Source of the DNA: an uncultured Lachnospiraceae bacterium
GTDB lineage: Bacteria > Bacillota > Clostridia > Lachnospirales > Lachnospiraceae
NCBI GenBank assembly: GCA_946182825.1
Contig: CAMGZH010000006.1
Coordinates: forward strand, 36,490-100,489
Reading direction: 5' to 3'
DNA: 64,000 nt
Shown here: positions 36,116 through 44,229 of the stretch, piece after piece
How positions within the stretch are numbered: position 1 is the first letter of the stretch
Layout of the letters: each line of letters begins with the position of its first letter
Position numbers and translations under genes: made by a program
Notes under the pieces: model-generated
The model's input: the letters and a program-made list of their open reading frames with translations, nothing else
Database searches by the model: none
What the model was told of the DNA's origin: nothing

Positions 36116-37292
36116 AGATATTCTCCCCTCTGTATCGTGCGATTGCTGCCACATCCTTGTCACCGCGGCCGGAAACTGTCACAACCATGATCTGATCCTT
36201 TCCCATGGTAGGTGCAAGCTTCTTAGCATACGCAATTGCATGGGCGCTTTCGATGGCGGGGATAATTCCCTCGACCCGTGAGAGATATTCAAAGGCATCT
36301 ACTGCTTCATCATCGGTAACTGGTACATATTCTGCCCGACCAAGATCGTACAGATTGGCATGCTCCGGTCCCACCCCGGGATAATCCAGTCCGGCAGAAA
36401 TAGAATAGACCGGTGCGATCTGTCCATACTTGTCCTGACAGAAGTAGGACTTCATTCCATGGAAAATCCCAAGGCTTCCGGTATTCACCGTTGCCGCTGT
36501 TTCATTGGTTTCAATGCCTCGACCTGCAGCTTCACAGCCAATAAGTTTTACCTCTTTATCCGGAATGAAGTGGTAAAAAGTACCAATTGCATTGGAACCA
36601 CCGCCTACACAGGCAACAACTGCATCGGGGAGTCTTCCTTCAACTTCTAAGATCTGTTCCTTGATTTCTTCTGAGATCACAGCCTGAAAATCACGAACAA
36701 TGGTTGGGAAAGGATGAGGTCCCATTACAGATCCAAGCACGTAATGAGTATCCTCGATTCGATTGGTCCATTCCCGCATGGTTTCCGATACCGCATCCTT
36801 TAAGGTCGCTGTACCACTGTCCACCGGATGGACCTTTGCACCCAGGAGCTTCATACGGTAAACATTCAAAGCCTGACGTTCACAGTCCTTTCGACCCATG
36901 AAGACTTCACACTCCAGACCCATGAGAGCAGCAATAGTAGCAGTCGCAACACCATGCTGCCCAGCACCTGTCTCGGCGATAACTCTTGTCTTTCCCATTT
37001 TCTTTGCCAACAGACACTGTCCGATACAGTTGTTGATCTTATGAGCGCCGGTGTGATTTAAGTCCTCACGCTTCAGATAGATCTTGGCTCCTCCAAGATC
37101 CTTTGTCATGTTCTCTGCGTAGTAGAGTAGAGAAGGCCGATTGGCATAATTGTTAAAAAGGTCCTTCAGTTCCTTTTTAAACTCCGGATCATCCTTATAC
37201 CTGTTATAAGCTTCTTCCAGCTCATTGACAGCATTCATAAGGGTCTCCGGAATATACTGACCTCCATGAATACCAAATCTTCCTTTTGACAT
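36108..37292 (-). CDS. trpB: Tryptophan synthase beta subunit
   Basis: 394 residues from ATG 37292 (AGGAG upstream). PLP enzyme joining indole and serine; the PLP lysine is in HTGAHKINN and the phosphate-binding loop is GGGSNAIG. Canonical TrpB1 length and sequence. It is separated from trpF by 157 nt, the only sizable gap in the operon, which may hold an internal promoter but I see no strong one. trpA follows with overlap. Confidence 0.98.
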   Translation of the reverse strand: MSKGRFGIHGGQYIPETLMNAVNELEEAYNRYKDDPEFKKELKDLFNNYANRPSLLYYAENMTKDLGGAKIYLKREDLNHTGAHKINNCIGQCLLAKKMGKTRVIAETGAGQHGVATATIAALMGLECEVFMGRKDCERQALNVYRMKLLGAKVHPVDSGTATLKDAVSETMREWTNRIEDTHYVLGSVMGPHPFPTIVRDFQAVISEEIKEQILEVEGRLPDAVVACVGGGSNAIGTFYHFIPDKEVKLIGCEAAGRGIETNETAATVNTGSLGIFHGMKSYFCQDKYGQIAPVYSISAGLDYPGVGPEHANLYDLGRAEYVPVTDDEAVDAFEYLSRVEGIIPAIESAHAIAYAKKLAPTMGKDQIMVVTVSGRGDKDVAAIARYRGENIYD

Positions 37293-37449
37293 AAAATAGC
37301 TCCTTTTCTTTCCCAATGAAAGCTCACATATTCATCATGCATCAGTGTGGTGGCTTTTCATCTTTCCCACTTTAACACATTAACGCAGATATGTATATAA
37401 TAACTTTTGTCTTTCTGGTTTTTTTCTGATTGAATTTATCATCAACTTA

Positions 37450-38061
37450 TTATGAAGGTTCCCTTACAATGTGGATAACTTCCTTTACCTTTTGAAAATC
37501 TTTCTTCTGATCGGTTTCCACACTGCTGGAAAGATCCACAGCCCATGGATGCAATCTTGTTATGGCCTCCTTCAGATTCTCCGGTCCAAGTCCTCCTGCC
37601 AGAAACCATGGACGTTGAATCTCTTCATCGATCAAAGACCAGTCGAAGGTTCTGCCTTCTCCCTTTCCCTGATCCAGGAGAATATAGTCCGCCGGACTGG
37701 CGAGAGCCGTCGCAAGGTCTTCTTTGTCTCTTAAACAGTATGCTTTGATAACTGGTTGATTCGTGTTTCTTTTAATTCGTAATATCATGTCATCCGTCTC
37801 ATCTCCATGGAGCTGTGCCAGGTCGATGGTACCTTCTTTCAGCATCCGGACCACATTTTCCTCCGGTTCATTCACGAAAACTCCCACGGCTTTGATATCT
37901 TTACGCAGTTTTTCCCTTAGAATTTTTACCTCTTGTTCTGTCTTGGAGCGGTGACTCTTTGGAAAATTTATGATAAAACCTACAAAATCCGGTTTCAGCT
38001 CATTGACCATCTCAATGTCTGCCTCTGTCTTCAATCCACAGATCTTTACCCGGCTTAACAT
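37450..38061 (-). CDS. trpF: Phosphoribosylanthranilate isomerase
   Basis: 203 residues, (beta/alpha)8 barrel converting phosphoribosylanthranilate to CdRP in tryptophan synthesis. Catalytic Cys in KICGLK and the catalytic Asp in LLDQGKGEGR are recognisable. Start overlaps the end of trpC by 7 nt. Confidence 0.95.
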   Translation of the reverse strand: MLSRVKICGLKTEADIEMVNELKPDFVGFIINFPKSHRSKTEQEVKILREKLRKDIKAVGVFVNEPEENVVRMLKEGTIDLAQLHGDETDDMILRIKRNTNQPVIKAYCLRDKEDLATALASPADYILLDQGKGEGRTFDWSLIDEEIQRPWFLAGGLGPENLKEAITRLHPWAVDLSSSVETDQKKDFQKVKEVIHIVREPS

Positions 38062-38849
38062 AGAGATCCTCCATTCAGTTCCTCTAACATTTTGCCCTTG
38101 TTCTTCGCTCTCATGAGTGTTTCCCCAATCAAAACCGAAGAAATGTTGTTAGAGAGCAGCAGTTCTATGTCCTCATGGGTCTTGATCCCGGACTCAGATA
38201 CGAAAACTACATTCTCCGGTGCATGCTTTCTAAGGTTTACGCTGTTGTGAGGATCTACGGTAAAATCCTTCAGATTCCGGTTATTTACTCCTATAATTTT
38301 TGCCCCGCTCTCAACTGCGACGCGGATTTCCTCTTCATCATGTGCCTCAACCAGCGCATCCATTCCAAGTTCTTCTGCCAACTCCCGGTAGGACTGTAAT
38401 TCCACCCGATTCAAAAGACTTACGATCAACAGTATCGCTGATGCTCCCAATAGTCTTGCCTGAGGGATCATATAGGGATCCACGGTGAAGTCTTTCCGTA
38501 ATACCGGGATCCTGACTTCCTCTGTGATCTCCTGCAGATATCGGTCGCTGCCTTTGAAATAGTATGGTTCCGTCAGACAGGAAATAGCAGATGCCCCTGC
38601 CCTTTCATAGGAGAGAGCGATTTCCAGATAAGGGAACTCTCTTGCGATCAGTCCCTTGGAAGGGGAAGCCTTTTTCACCTCACAGATGTATGACATCCCC
38701 GGCTTCTTCAGTGCCTCCAGAAAAGAAGGAACCCGGCCTGCACTTGCTTTGATCCTTGCCTGCTCAAGTATCTCTTCATAGGAGATCAGTGCCTTGGCAT
38801 CATCGATTCTTAATCTTGTCTTGGCTGCGATTTTCTCTAGAATATCCAT
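38055..38849 (-). CDS. trpC: Indole-3-glycerol phosphate synthase
   Basis: 264 residues. Decarboxylating ring closure of CdRP to indole-glycerol phosphate. Catalytic Lys and substrate site in CEVKKASPSKG, RKDFTVDPYM, EAHDEEE and the phosphate site SESGIKTHED. ATG start with AAAAGGAGG. 29 nt after trpD. Separate TrpC and TrpF, not fused as in enterics. Confidence 0.97.
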   Translation of the reverse strand: MDILEKIAAKTRLRIDDAKALISYEEILEQARIKASAGRVPSFLEALKKPGMSYICEVKKASPSKGLIAREFPYLEIALSYERAGASAISCLTEPYYFKGSDRYLQEITEEVRIPVLRKDFTVDPYMIPQARLLGASAILLIVSLLNRVELQSYRELAEELGMDALVEAHDEEEIRVAVESGAKIIGVNNRNLKDFTVDPHNSVNLRKHAPENVVFVSESGIKTHEDIELLLSNNISSVLIGETLMRAKNKGKMLEELNGGSLC

Positions 38850-38878
38850 ACTTGTCCTCCTTTTCTTTCCTTTTGGTT

Positions 38879-39889
38879 TTACTTGTTTGTTTCTTCAATA
38901 AATTCTTCCAGCTTCTTGGCTGCAAGTCCGTCATCAATGAGCTTTTCTGCCAGACGAACGCCTTCCTCCATGGAATTTGCCTTTCCACCGACATACAAGG
39001 CTGCTCCGGCATTTAAGCATACCGCCTGTCTCTTTGGTCCTCTGTCTTTTCCTTCCAGAATGTCTCTTGCGATTTTAGCATTTTCCTCCGGTGTTCCTCC
39101 CACCAGCTCTGCCTTGTCGCAGGTCTTATATCCGAAATCCTCCGGCTTGATCTCATAAGTTCCGAACTTCGTTCCGTTGATCTCGCAAACAGCAGTAGGA
39201 GCGCTCATTGAGATCTCATCCAGGCTGTCCTTTCCGTAGACTACCATTCCACGCTTTACACCCAGATTCTGGAGTACCTTTGCCAGCTGCTCCACCTGGC
39301 TTTCATCATACACACCCATAACCTGGTAGGCTGCGCCGGCAGGAGAGGTCAAAGGTCCTAAAATATTAAAGATGGTACGAATTCCAAGCTCCTTGCGAAC
39401 CGGTCCAACAAATCGCATCGCAGAATGATATCTCTGTGCAAACAGGAAGCAGATATTGATTTTCTTTAAGATCTCGTAGTTTCTTGCAGGCTCTACATCG
39501 ATCTTTACTCCCAATGCCTCCAGACAGTCAGCTGCTCCGGATTTTGAGGATGCAGCTCTGTTTCCATGCTTAGCCACCGGAATTCCGGCTGATGCGATCA
39601 CGATGGAAGATGTGGTGGAGATGTTGAAGGAATTGGATCCGTCTCCACCAGTTCCTACGATCTCAAGTACATCCATGTCGTTTAAAAGCTTGGTTCCTGC
39701 AGCTCTCATTCCTTCAGCGGATGCTGTGATCTCATCAATGGTCTCACCCTTCATTGCCATGGCAGTCAAGTAACTTGCCTCCTGAACAGGCGTTGCATTT
39801 CCTGTCATGATCTCGTCCATAACCTGTCGGGCTTCCTGGTATGTTAAATTTTCTTTTTTTACTACTTTTTTAATTGCTTCTGCGATCAT
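38879..39889 (-). CDS. trpD: Anthranilate phosphoribosyltransferase
   Basis: 336 residues from ATG 39889, preceded by AAAGGAGAAC; the frame continues upstream to 39928 into trpG but that Lys-rich extension is not part of the family. Transfers phosphoribosyl from PRPP to anthranilate. The PRPP/Mg signature [14 protein letters not shown] and the [12 protein letters not shown] loop are visible. Confidence 0.97.
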   Translation of the reverse strand: MIAEAIKKVVKKENLTYQEARQVMDEIMTGNATPVQEASYLTAMAMKGETIDEITASAEGMRAAGTKLLNDMDVLEIVGTGGDGSNSFNISTTSSIVIASAGIPVAKHGNRAASSKSGAADCLEALGVKIDVEPARNYEILKKINICFLFAQRYHSAMRFVGPVRKELGIRTIFNILGPLTSPAGAAYQVMGVYDESQVEQLAKVLQNLGVKRGMVVYGKDSLDEISMSAPTAVCEINGTKFGTYEIKPEDFGYKTCDKAELVGGTPEENAKIARDILEGKDRGPKRQAVCLNAGAALYVGGKANSMEEGVRLAEKLIDDGLAAKKLEEFIEETNK

Positions 39890-39917
39890 CTTGTTCTCCT
39901 TTTTCTTTTCCTTATCC

Positions 39918-40499
39918 TTATTTTTCAACGATTCTGATAAAATTCTCGATCATTCTTTTTCCATCCGGTGTCATAACCGATTCCGGATGAAACTGTACAC
40001 CGAAGATGGGATAGTCCTTATGCTCGATGGCCATAACCTCCTGCTCCGCATCGTCACTGACGGCTGTCACCACAAGCTCTTCCGGAACTGTCTTCGGATC
40101 CAGTGCAAGAGAGTGGTATCTTGCTGCGTAAAAGACATCGGAAAGCCCATCTAGCAGCTGGCCCTTTCCGGTCTTACGAATTGGCTTTTTCTTTCCGTGC
40201 ATCAGGTTCTTTGCATAGGTGATCCGGCCTCCAAAAGCTTCACACATGGCCTGATGTCCCAGGCATACGCCAAACATCGGCTTCTTCCCTGCAAAATACC
40301 GGATCGCCTCGATGCAGATTCCCGCATCTTCCGGCTTACCCGGGCCGGGAGAGAAGATCAGGGCCTGAGGATCCAGAGCCTCGATCTCTTCTATGGTCAT
40401 TTCATCATTTCGAATAACCTTGATATCCTCTCGAACGGATCCGATCAACTGATAGAGGTTATAAGAAAAGCTATCGTAGTTATCGATCAGTAATATCAT
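39918..40499 (-). CDS. trpG: Anthranilate synthase glutamine amidotransferase component
   Basis: 193 residues. Class I glutamine amidotransferase supplying ammonia to TrpE: nucleophile Cys in [10 protein letters not shown], catalytic His and Glu in [11 protein letters not shown]-terminal [12 protein letters not shown]. May also serve PabA in folate synthesis, as in many Firmicutes. Overlaps trpE by 4 nt (ATGA), coupling the two subunits. Confidence 0.96.
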   Translation of the reverse strand: MILLIDNYDSFSYNLYQLIGSVREDIKVIRNDEMTIEEIEALDPQALIFSPGPGKPEDAGICIEAIRYFAGKKPMFGVCLGHQAMCEAFGGRITYAKNLMHGKKKPIRKTGKGQLLDGLSDVFYAARYHSLALDPKTVPEELVVTAVSDDAEQEVMAIEHKDYPIFGVQFHPESVMTPDGKRMIENFIRIVEK

Positions 40500-41977
40500 T
40501 GTAAGCCTCCTTCTGCCTCCTGAATGGCAAGTATCACTGCTTTTGCTTTATTCTGACACTCCTTGAACTCCTTTTCCGGAACAGAATCCGCTACGATCCC
40601 TGCACCGGATCGAATGGTAATCTCACCATTTTTCTTATATACCAGCCGGATTGCAATGGACACATCCAGATTTCCTGTAAAATCAATGTATCCGATTGCG
40701 CCGCCATAGATTCCTCGCTGGCTTTGCTCCAGTTCCTCGATGATCTGACAAGCCCGGAACTTTGGTGCTCCGGACAGTGTTCCTGCCGGCAAGATCGAAT
40801 CCACACAATCAATTGCATCCATATCCTGACGAATCTGTCCGACCACAGTGGAACCGATGTGCATAACCTGAGAATATCTTTGAATGCTCATATAATCCGT
40901 TACCCGGACGGTTCCGATCTTAGAGATCTTTCCCACATCGTTACGACCGAGATCCACAAGCATGTTGTGCTCCGACAGCTCCTTTTCATCCCCAAGAAGA
41001 TCTTTTTCCAATGCCAGATCTTCTTCTTTACTTTTGCCCCTTGGTCTTGTTCCGGCCAGCGGGAAGCTTGAGATCTCACCATCCTCCAGCTTTGCCAGAG
41101 TCTCCGGGGAAGCCCCTGCGATCTCTATATCATCACTGGTAAAGTAGAACATATAGGGGGAAGGGTTCGTTGCCCGTAACACTCGATAGGTATCCAGAAG
41201 ATTACCTGACGCCTTTGCCTTCATCGGATTGCTGAGCACCACCTGAAAGATATCCCCCTCATGAATATAATGCTTTGCCTTTTCCACCATCTGTGCATAC
41301 TGTTCCAGCGGGAACTTGGGTTTGATCTCACTTTCCAGTCGAATGGGCTTAAACTCATATCCGGAAGTAGAAGAGAGGATCTGTTTCATTTCCCCAATCT
41401 TTCTTTTTGCTACCGAATAACTGGTCTCCAGAGACTCTGTCATAACGCCGGTGATCAGATAGACTTTCTGTTTATAGTGATCAAAAGCAATAACATCATT
41501 AAACAGCATCAGATCCATATCCTTAAAATCCGCATCGGAGGATAATTTCAGCTTTGGTTCTGCATACTTGATGTAGTCATAGGAAAAATATCCCACCAGT
41601 CCACCGGTAAAAGTAGGAAGTCCTTCCAGCTTCGGGCTTTTATACTTTGCCAGGATCTCACGGAGCTTTTTTCCCGGATGTGTGACCTTCTCCTCACTGA
41701 TCTCCGTGGAACCGTCGGAAAGCAGTTTTCGAATGATCATCTTGCCTTCCTGACAGGTGATCTCCATGGAAGGTTCATACCCAAGAAAAGAGTAGCGGCC
41801 CCAGCTCTCGGTCTGTGAAGCGCTTTCCAGCAGGTAACAGTGCTTGCTTACACCTCGGATCCTTCGAATAACCTCCACCGGTGTGACACTGTCGGAGTAA
41901 ATGGTTTCATATACCGGAACCCGTTTACATCCTGTCTTTTCCTTGATCTCCTTAATGCTTTCCATTGTTGGTATCAT
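40496..41977 (-). CDS. trpE: Anthranilate synthase component I
   Basis: 493 residues from ATG 41977 (TTGGAGG upstream); the open frame to 42085 is only T-box sequence. Makes anthranilate from chorismate and glutamine-derived ammonia. The N-terminal tryptophan feedback site LLESA (YLLESASQTESWGRYSFLG region) and the C-terminal chorismate-binding core (PAGTLSGAPK, GGAIGYIDF, RSGAGIVADS) are present. First gene of the operon, controlled by the Trp T-box. Confidence 0.97.
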   Translation of the reverse strand: MIPTMESIKEIKEKTGCKRVPVYETIYSDSVTPVEVIRRIRGVSKHCYLLESASQTESWGRYSFLGYEPSMEITCQEGKMIIRKLLSDGSTEISEEKVTHPGKKLREILAKYKSPKLEGLPTFTGGLVGYFSYDYIKYAEPKLKLSSDADFKDMDLMLFNDVIAFDHYKQKVYLITGVMTESLETSYSVAKRKIGEMKQILSSTSGYEFKPIRLESEIKPKFPLEQYAQMVEKAKHYIHEGDIFQVVLSNPMKAKASGNLLDTYRVLRATNPSPYMFYFTSDDIEIAGASPETLAKLEDGEISSFPLAGTRPRGKSKEEDLALEKDLLGDEKELSEHNMLVDLGRNDVGKISKIGTVRVTDYMSIQRYSQVMHIGSTVVGQIRQDMDAIDCVDSILPAGTLSGAPKFRACQIIEELEQSQRGIYGGAIGYIDFTGNLDVSIAIRLVYKKNGEITIRSGAGIVADSVPEKEFKECQNKAKAVILAIQEAEGGLQ

Positions 41978-42003
41978 AGCAACCTCCAATACTGTATTAC
42001 GAT

Positions 42004-42302
42004 AAAAAAAGCCCGTCCTTAGGGAACTACAAAAAAAGTTCTCCAAGGACGAGCTATTACATACATAAAACACCCGCGGTACCACCTTGATTTACGGAAA
42101 TCCGCACACTCTGCAGGATACTAACATATCCCCGGCAACTGACGCATGCCCTCGCGTCGCAGAATACTCTGAATCACTCCATTTCCCTGCGCCCTCCACG
42201 GTCCATTTGGCTATGTGCATACGATCCGGCTCTCAGCTGCCCGGACTCTCTGTGCGCGCTCCATAACTTTGATCTCCGCTTCAACGGTTTCTTTTATAAA
42301 TT
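42004..42302 (-). promoter_or_regulatory. T-box leader of the trp operon (tryptophan)
   Basis: Minus-strand leader with AAGGTGGTACCGCGGGTG (T-box) and a strong terminator (42004-42054, stem around CGTCCTT / AAGGACG ending in seven T). The specifier codon in stem I is TGG (42203-42205), tryptophan, in the sequence AAATGGACC. Antitermination by uncharged tRNA-Trp would open trpEGDCFBA; no TRAP-type repeats are seen. Confidence 0.94.
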
Positions 42303-42308
42303 GTTGTC

Positions 42309-42337
42309 ATTATATGCTTTCACGCGTTGTAGTGCAA
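42309..42337 (-). promoter_or_regulatory. Promoter of the trp operon
   Basis: Minus-strand TTGCAC (42332-42337) and TATAAT (42309-42314), spacer 17 nt, start about 42303. Confidence 0.9.
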
Positions 42338-42456
42338 GCATTTTTTTCTTATTTTTCGCATTTGTCTAATATTTTCTTTATTTAAGTTCTTTTTCACCCT
42401 TATTTAATTTAAATCTTTACGCTTTACTTAGAGGAAGTGGCTTCTCCGACTGAAAT

Positions 42457-42485
42457 AAAAAAACTCTCATCCGTTAGGATGAGAG
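42457..42485 (-). terminator. Terminator of the tRNA-Ser/tRNA-Cys unit
   Basis: Perfect nine-base-pair stem CTCTCATCC / GGATGAGAG followed by seven T on the minus strand. Confidence 0.92.
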
Positions 42486-42494
42486 CTAAAAGAG

Positions 42495-42565
42495 AGGCGC
42501 CACTCGGATTTGAACCGGGGATAGAGGTGTTGCAGACCTTTGCCTTACCACTTGGCCATGGCGCC
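42495..42565 (-). tRNA. tRNA-Cys (anticodon GCA)
   Basis: 71-nt cloverleaf on the minus strand. Acceptor GGCGCCA/TGGCGCC with discriminator T, the identity base for Cys. Anticodon loop CTGCAAC region gives GCA; T arm holds GGTTCAAATCC. No CCA encoded. Confidence 0.96.
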
Positions 42566-42568
42566 ATA

Positions 42569-42656
42569 CGGAGAAGGAGGGATTTGAACCCTCGCGCCGG
42601 TTTCCCGACCTATACCCTTAGCAGGGGCACCTCTTCGGCCTCTTGAGTACTTCTCC
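42569..42656 (-). tRNA. tRNA-Ser (anticodon GCT)
   Basis: 88-nt class II tRNA on the minus strand: acceptor GGAGAAG/CTTCTCC, discriminator G, anticodon loop CTGCTAA (GCT, reads AGC/AGT), long variable arm with TCGGGAAACCGG, T arm GAGGG/CCCTC. Transcribed first; tRNA-Cys follows by 3 nt. Confidence 0.96.
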
Positions 42657-42708
42657 AGTCCGATCATAAATGACCTATTCATTTCTGTGCTGTTCAGCAC
42701 GCTTAATT

Positions 42709-42737
42709 ATTATATTAAACACACAGGTATTTGTCAA
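42709..42737 (-). promoter_or_regulatory. Promoter of the tRNA-Ser/tRNA-Cys unit
   Basis: Full consensus on the minus strand: TTGACA (42732-42737), 17-nt spacer, TATAAT (42709-42714). It lies 8 nt beyond the fumB stop. Confidence 0.92.
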
Positions 42738-42744
42738 ACGATTT

Positions 42745-43296
42745 TTACAAATTTCTATATTCTTTTGGAGCAGTTTCATAAAGATTGCCTCCGTGGCAGT
42801 CAGCTACCACAATCACCGGGAAGTTTTCCACCGTGATCTTACGTATTGCCTCCGCTCCAAGATCCTCATAGGCAATGATCTGTGATTCCGTAATGCACTT
42901 GGAAAGCAATGCACCGGCTCCTCCGATGGCTGCAAAATAAACAGCCTCATTTCGAACCACCGCTTCAAGGACCTCCGATGTTCTCTTACCCTTACCGATC
43001 ATGGCTTTCTCACCAAGATCCAAAAGGGTAGGAGCATACTTATCCATTCGGCTTGCCGTTGTAGGACCGGCAGAGCCGATAGGGCGGCCTTCTCTGGCCG
43101 GAGATGGTCCCATGTAGTAAATGGTCGCATCCTTTAGATCGATGGGAAGTTCCTTTTCCTCGGAGATCAGCTCCATCAGTCTCTTATGCGCCGCATCTCT
43201 TGCCACATACATCTCACCTGTAAGGTATACAAAATCTCCGATGTGAAGTTTTTTTGCTTTTTCTGCCGTGATCGGCAACTCCATTTGAATATCCAC
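42745..43296 (-). CDS. fumB: Fumarate hydratase class I, beta (C-terminal) subunit
   Basis: 184 residues from GTG 43296, chosen because GGAG lies six bases upstream and the product then begins MDIQMELPI as usual; an earlier GTG at 43326 lacks a ribosome site. Forms the swivel subunit of the oxygen-sensitive [4Fe-4S] fumarase/tartrate dehydratase family, with MGPSPAREGRPIGSAGPTT and AVYFAAIGGAGALL. Reversible hydration of fumarate to malate is most likely, tartrate dehydratase is possible. The catalytic cluster is in the alpha subunit encoded just upstream. Confidence 0.92.
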   Translation of the reverse strand: MDIQMELPITAEKAKKLHIGDFVYLTGEMYVARDAAHKRLMELISEEKELPIDLKDATIYYMGPSPAREGRPIGSAGPTTASRMDKYAPTLLDLGEKAMIGKGKRTSEVLEAVVRNEAVYFAAIGGAGALLSKCITESQIIAYEDLGAEAIRKITVENFPVIVVADCHGGNLYETAPKEYRNL

Positions 43297-43382
43297 GTTT
43301 TTCTCCAAATCAGGGTACTTATCCACTTTTTTACGAAAAAAACGTCTATTTTGTGGATAACTCCTGTTTACAATTGGTGTAT

Positions 43383-44228
43383 CTAGATAACACGCTGAAT
43401 GTGACGGTTTACATGGCAGCAGATATTGACTGCTATCGGAAGTCCTGCAATATGCGTAGGATAGGTGTTCACATTGACTGCCAATGCTGTCGTTGTTCCA
43501 CCAAGGCCTGCCGGCCCAATTCCGAGTGCATTGATCTTTTGAAGCATTTCAGCTTCGAGATCTTTTACCCACTGTTTTTCTGCAGATGTACCGACTTCCC
43601 GAGTCAAAGCCTCCTTTGCCATAAGGGCCGCTTTTTCAAAGGTGCCGCCAATACCCACACCAACCACCATTGGTGGACAGGCATTGGGTCCTGCATCTTC
43701 TACTGCAGATAGGATAGCCTTCTTGACTCCCTCTATTCCGTCTGCCGGCTTTAACATATATACCTTACTCATATTCTCGCTTCCAAATCCCTTGGGAGCA
43801 ACTTTGATACGGATCGATTCTCCCGGAACGATCCTTGTATGAAGGATAGCAGGGGTGTTGTCTTTTGTGTTGAACCTTTCAATGGGATCCGACACGACGG
43901 ATTTCCTGAGGAAACCTTCCACATATCCCTGTCTTACGCCCTCATTGACTGCATCTTCAAGTGATCCCCCTGTCAGGTGTACATCCTGACCGATCTCTAA
44001 AAAGACAACGGCCATTCCTGTATCCTGACAGATCGGAATCATTTGTTCCTTTGCAATAGTAAGGTTATCTTCCAGCTGTCCTAAAACCTTCCTGCCAATG
44101 GGGGAAGCTTCAGTCTGTGCTGCATGATGAAAAACCTTTTTCATATCATCAGAGAGCTGGTAATTCACTGAAATACACATCTCTTTGATATTTTTCGTTA
44201 CTTCAGCGGTATCTATTTCGCGGATCAT
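43383..44228 (-). CDS. fumA: Fumarate hydratase class I, alpha (N-terminal) subunit
   Basis: 281 residues. Cluster cysteines are visible in ICQDTGMAV (about residue 67), GPNACPPMVV and NICCHVNRH. These bind the [4Fe-4S] cluster that polarises the substrate. The gene begins one base after the gyrA stop (TAAAATG) with its AGGAG inside gyrA, so translation depends on gyrA readthrough of the same mRNA. The beta subunit follows 86 nt later. Low GC or foreign features are not seen. Confidence 0.93.
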   Translation of the reverse strand: MIREIDTAEVTKNIKEMCISVNYQLSDDMKKVFHHAAQTEASPIGRKVLGQLEDNLTIAKEQMIPICQDTGMAVVFLEIGQDVHLTGGSLEDAVNEGVRQGYVEGFLRKSVVSDPIERFNTKDNTPAILHTRIVPGESIRIKVAPKGFGSENMSKVYMLKPADGIEGVKKAILSAVEDAGPNACPPMVVGVGIGGTFEKAALMAKEALTREVGTSAEKQWVKDLEAEMLQKINALGIGPAGLGGTTTALAVNVNTYPTHIAGLPIAVNICCHVNRHIQRVI

Positions 44229-44229
44229 T

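Noticed and set aside
41978..42085. Upstream extension of trpE (36 extra residues)
   Set aside because: It lies within the T-box leader and terminator; ATG 41977 has GGAGG.
42437..42646. Small plus-strand frame over the tRNA genes
   Set aside because: It covers two tRNAs read in antisense and has no coding support.
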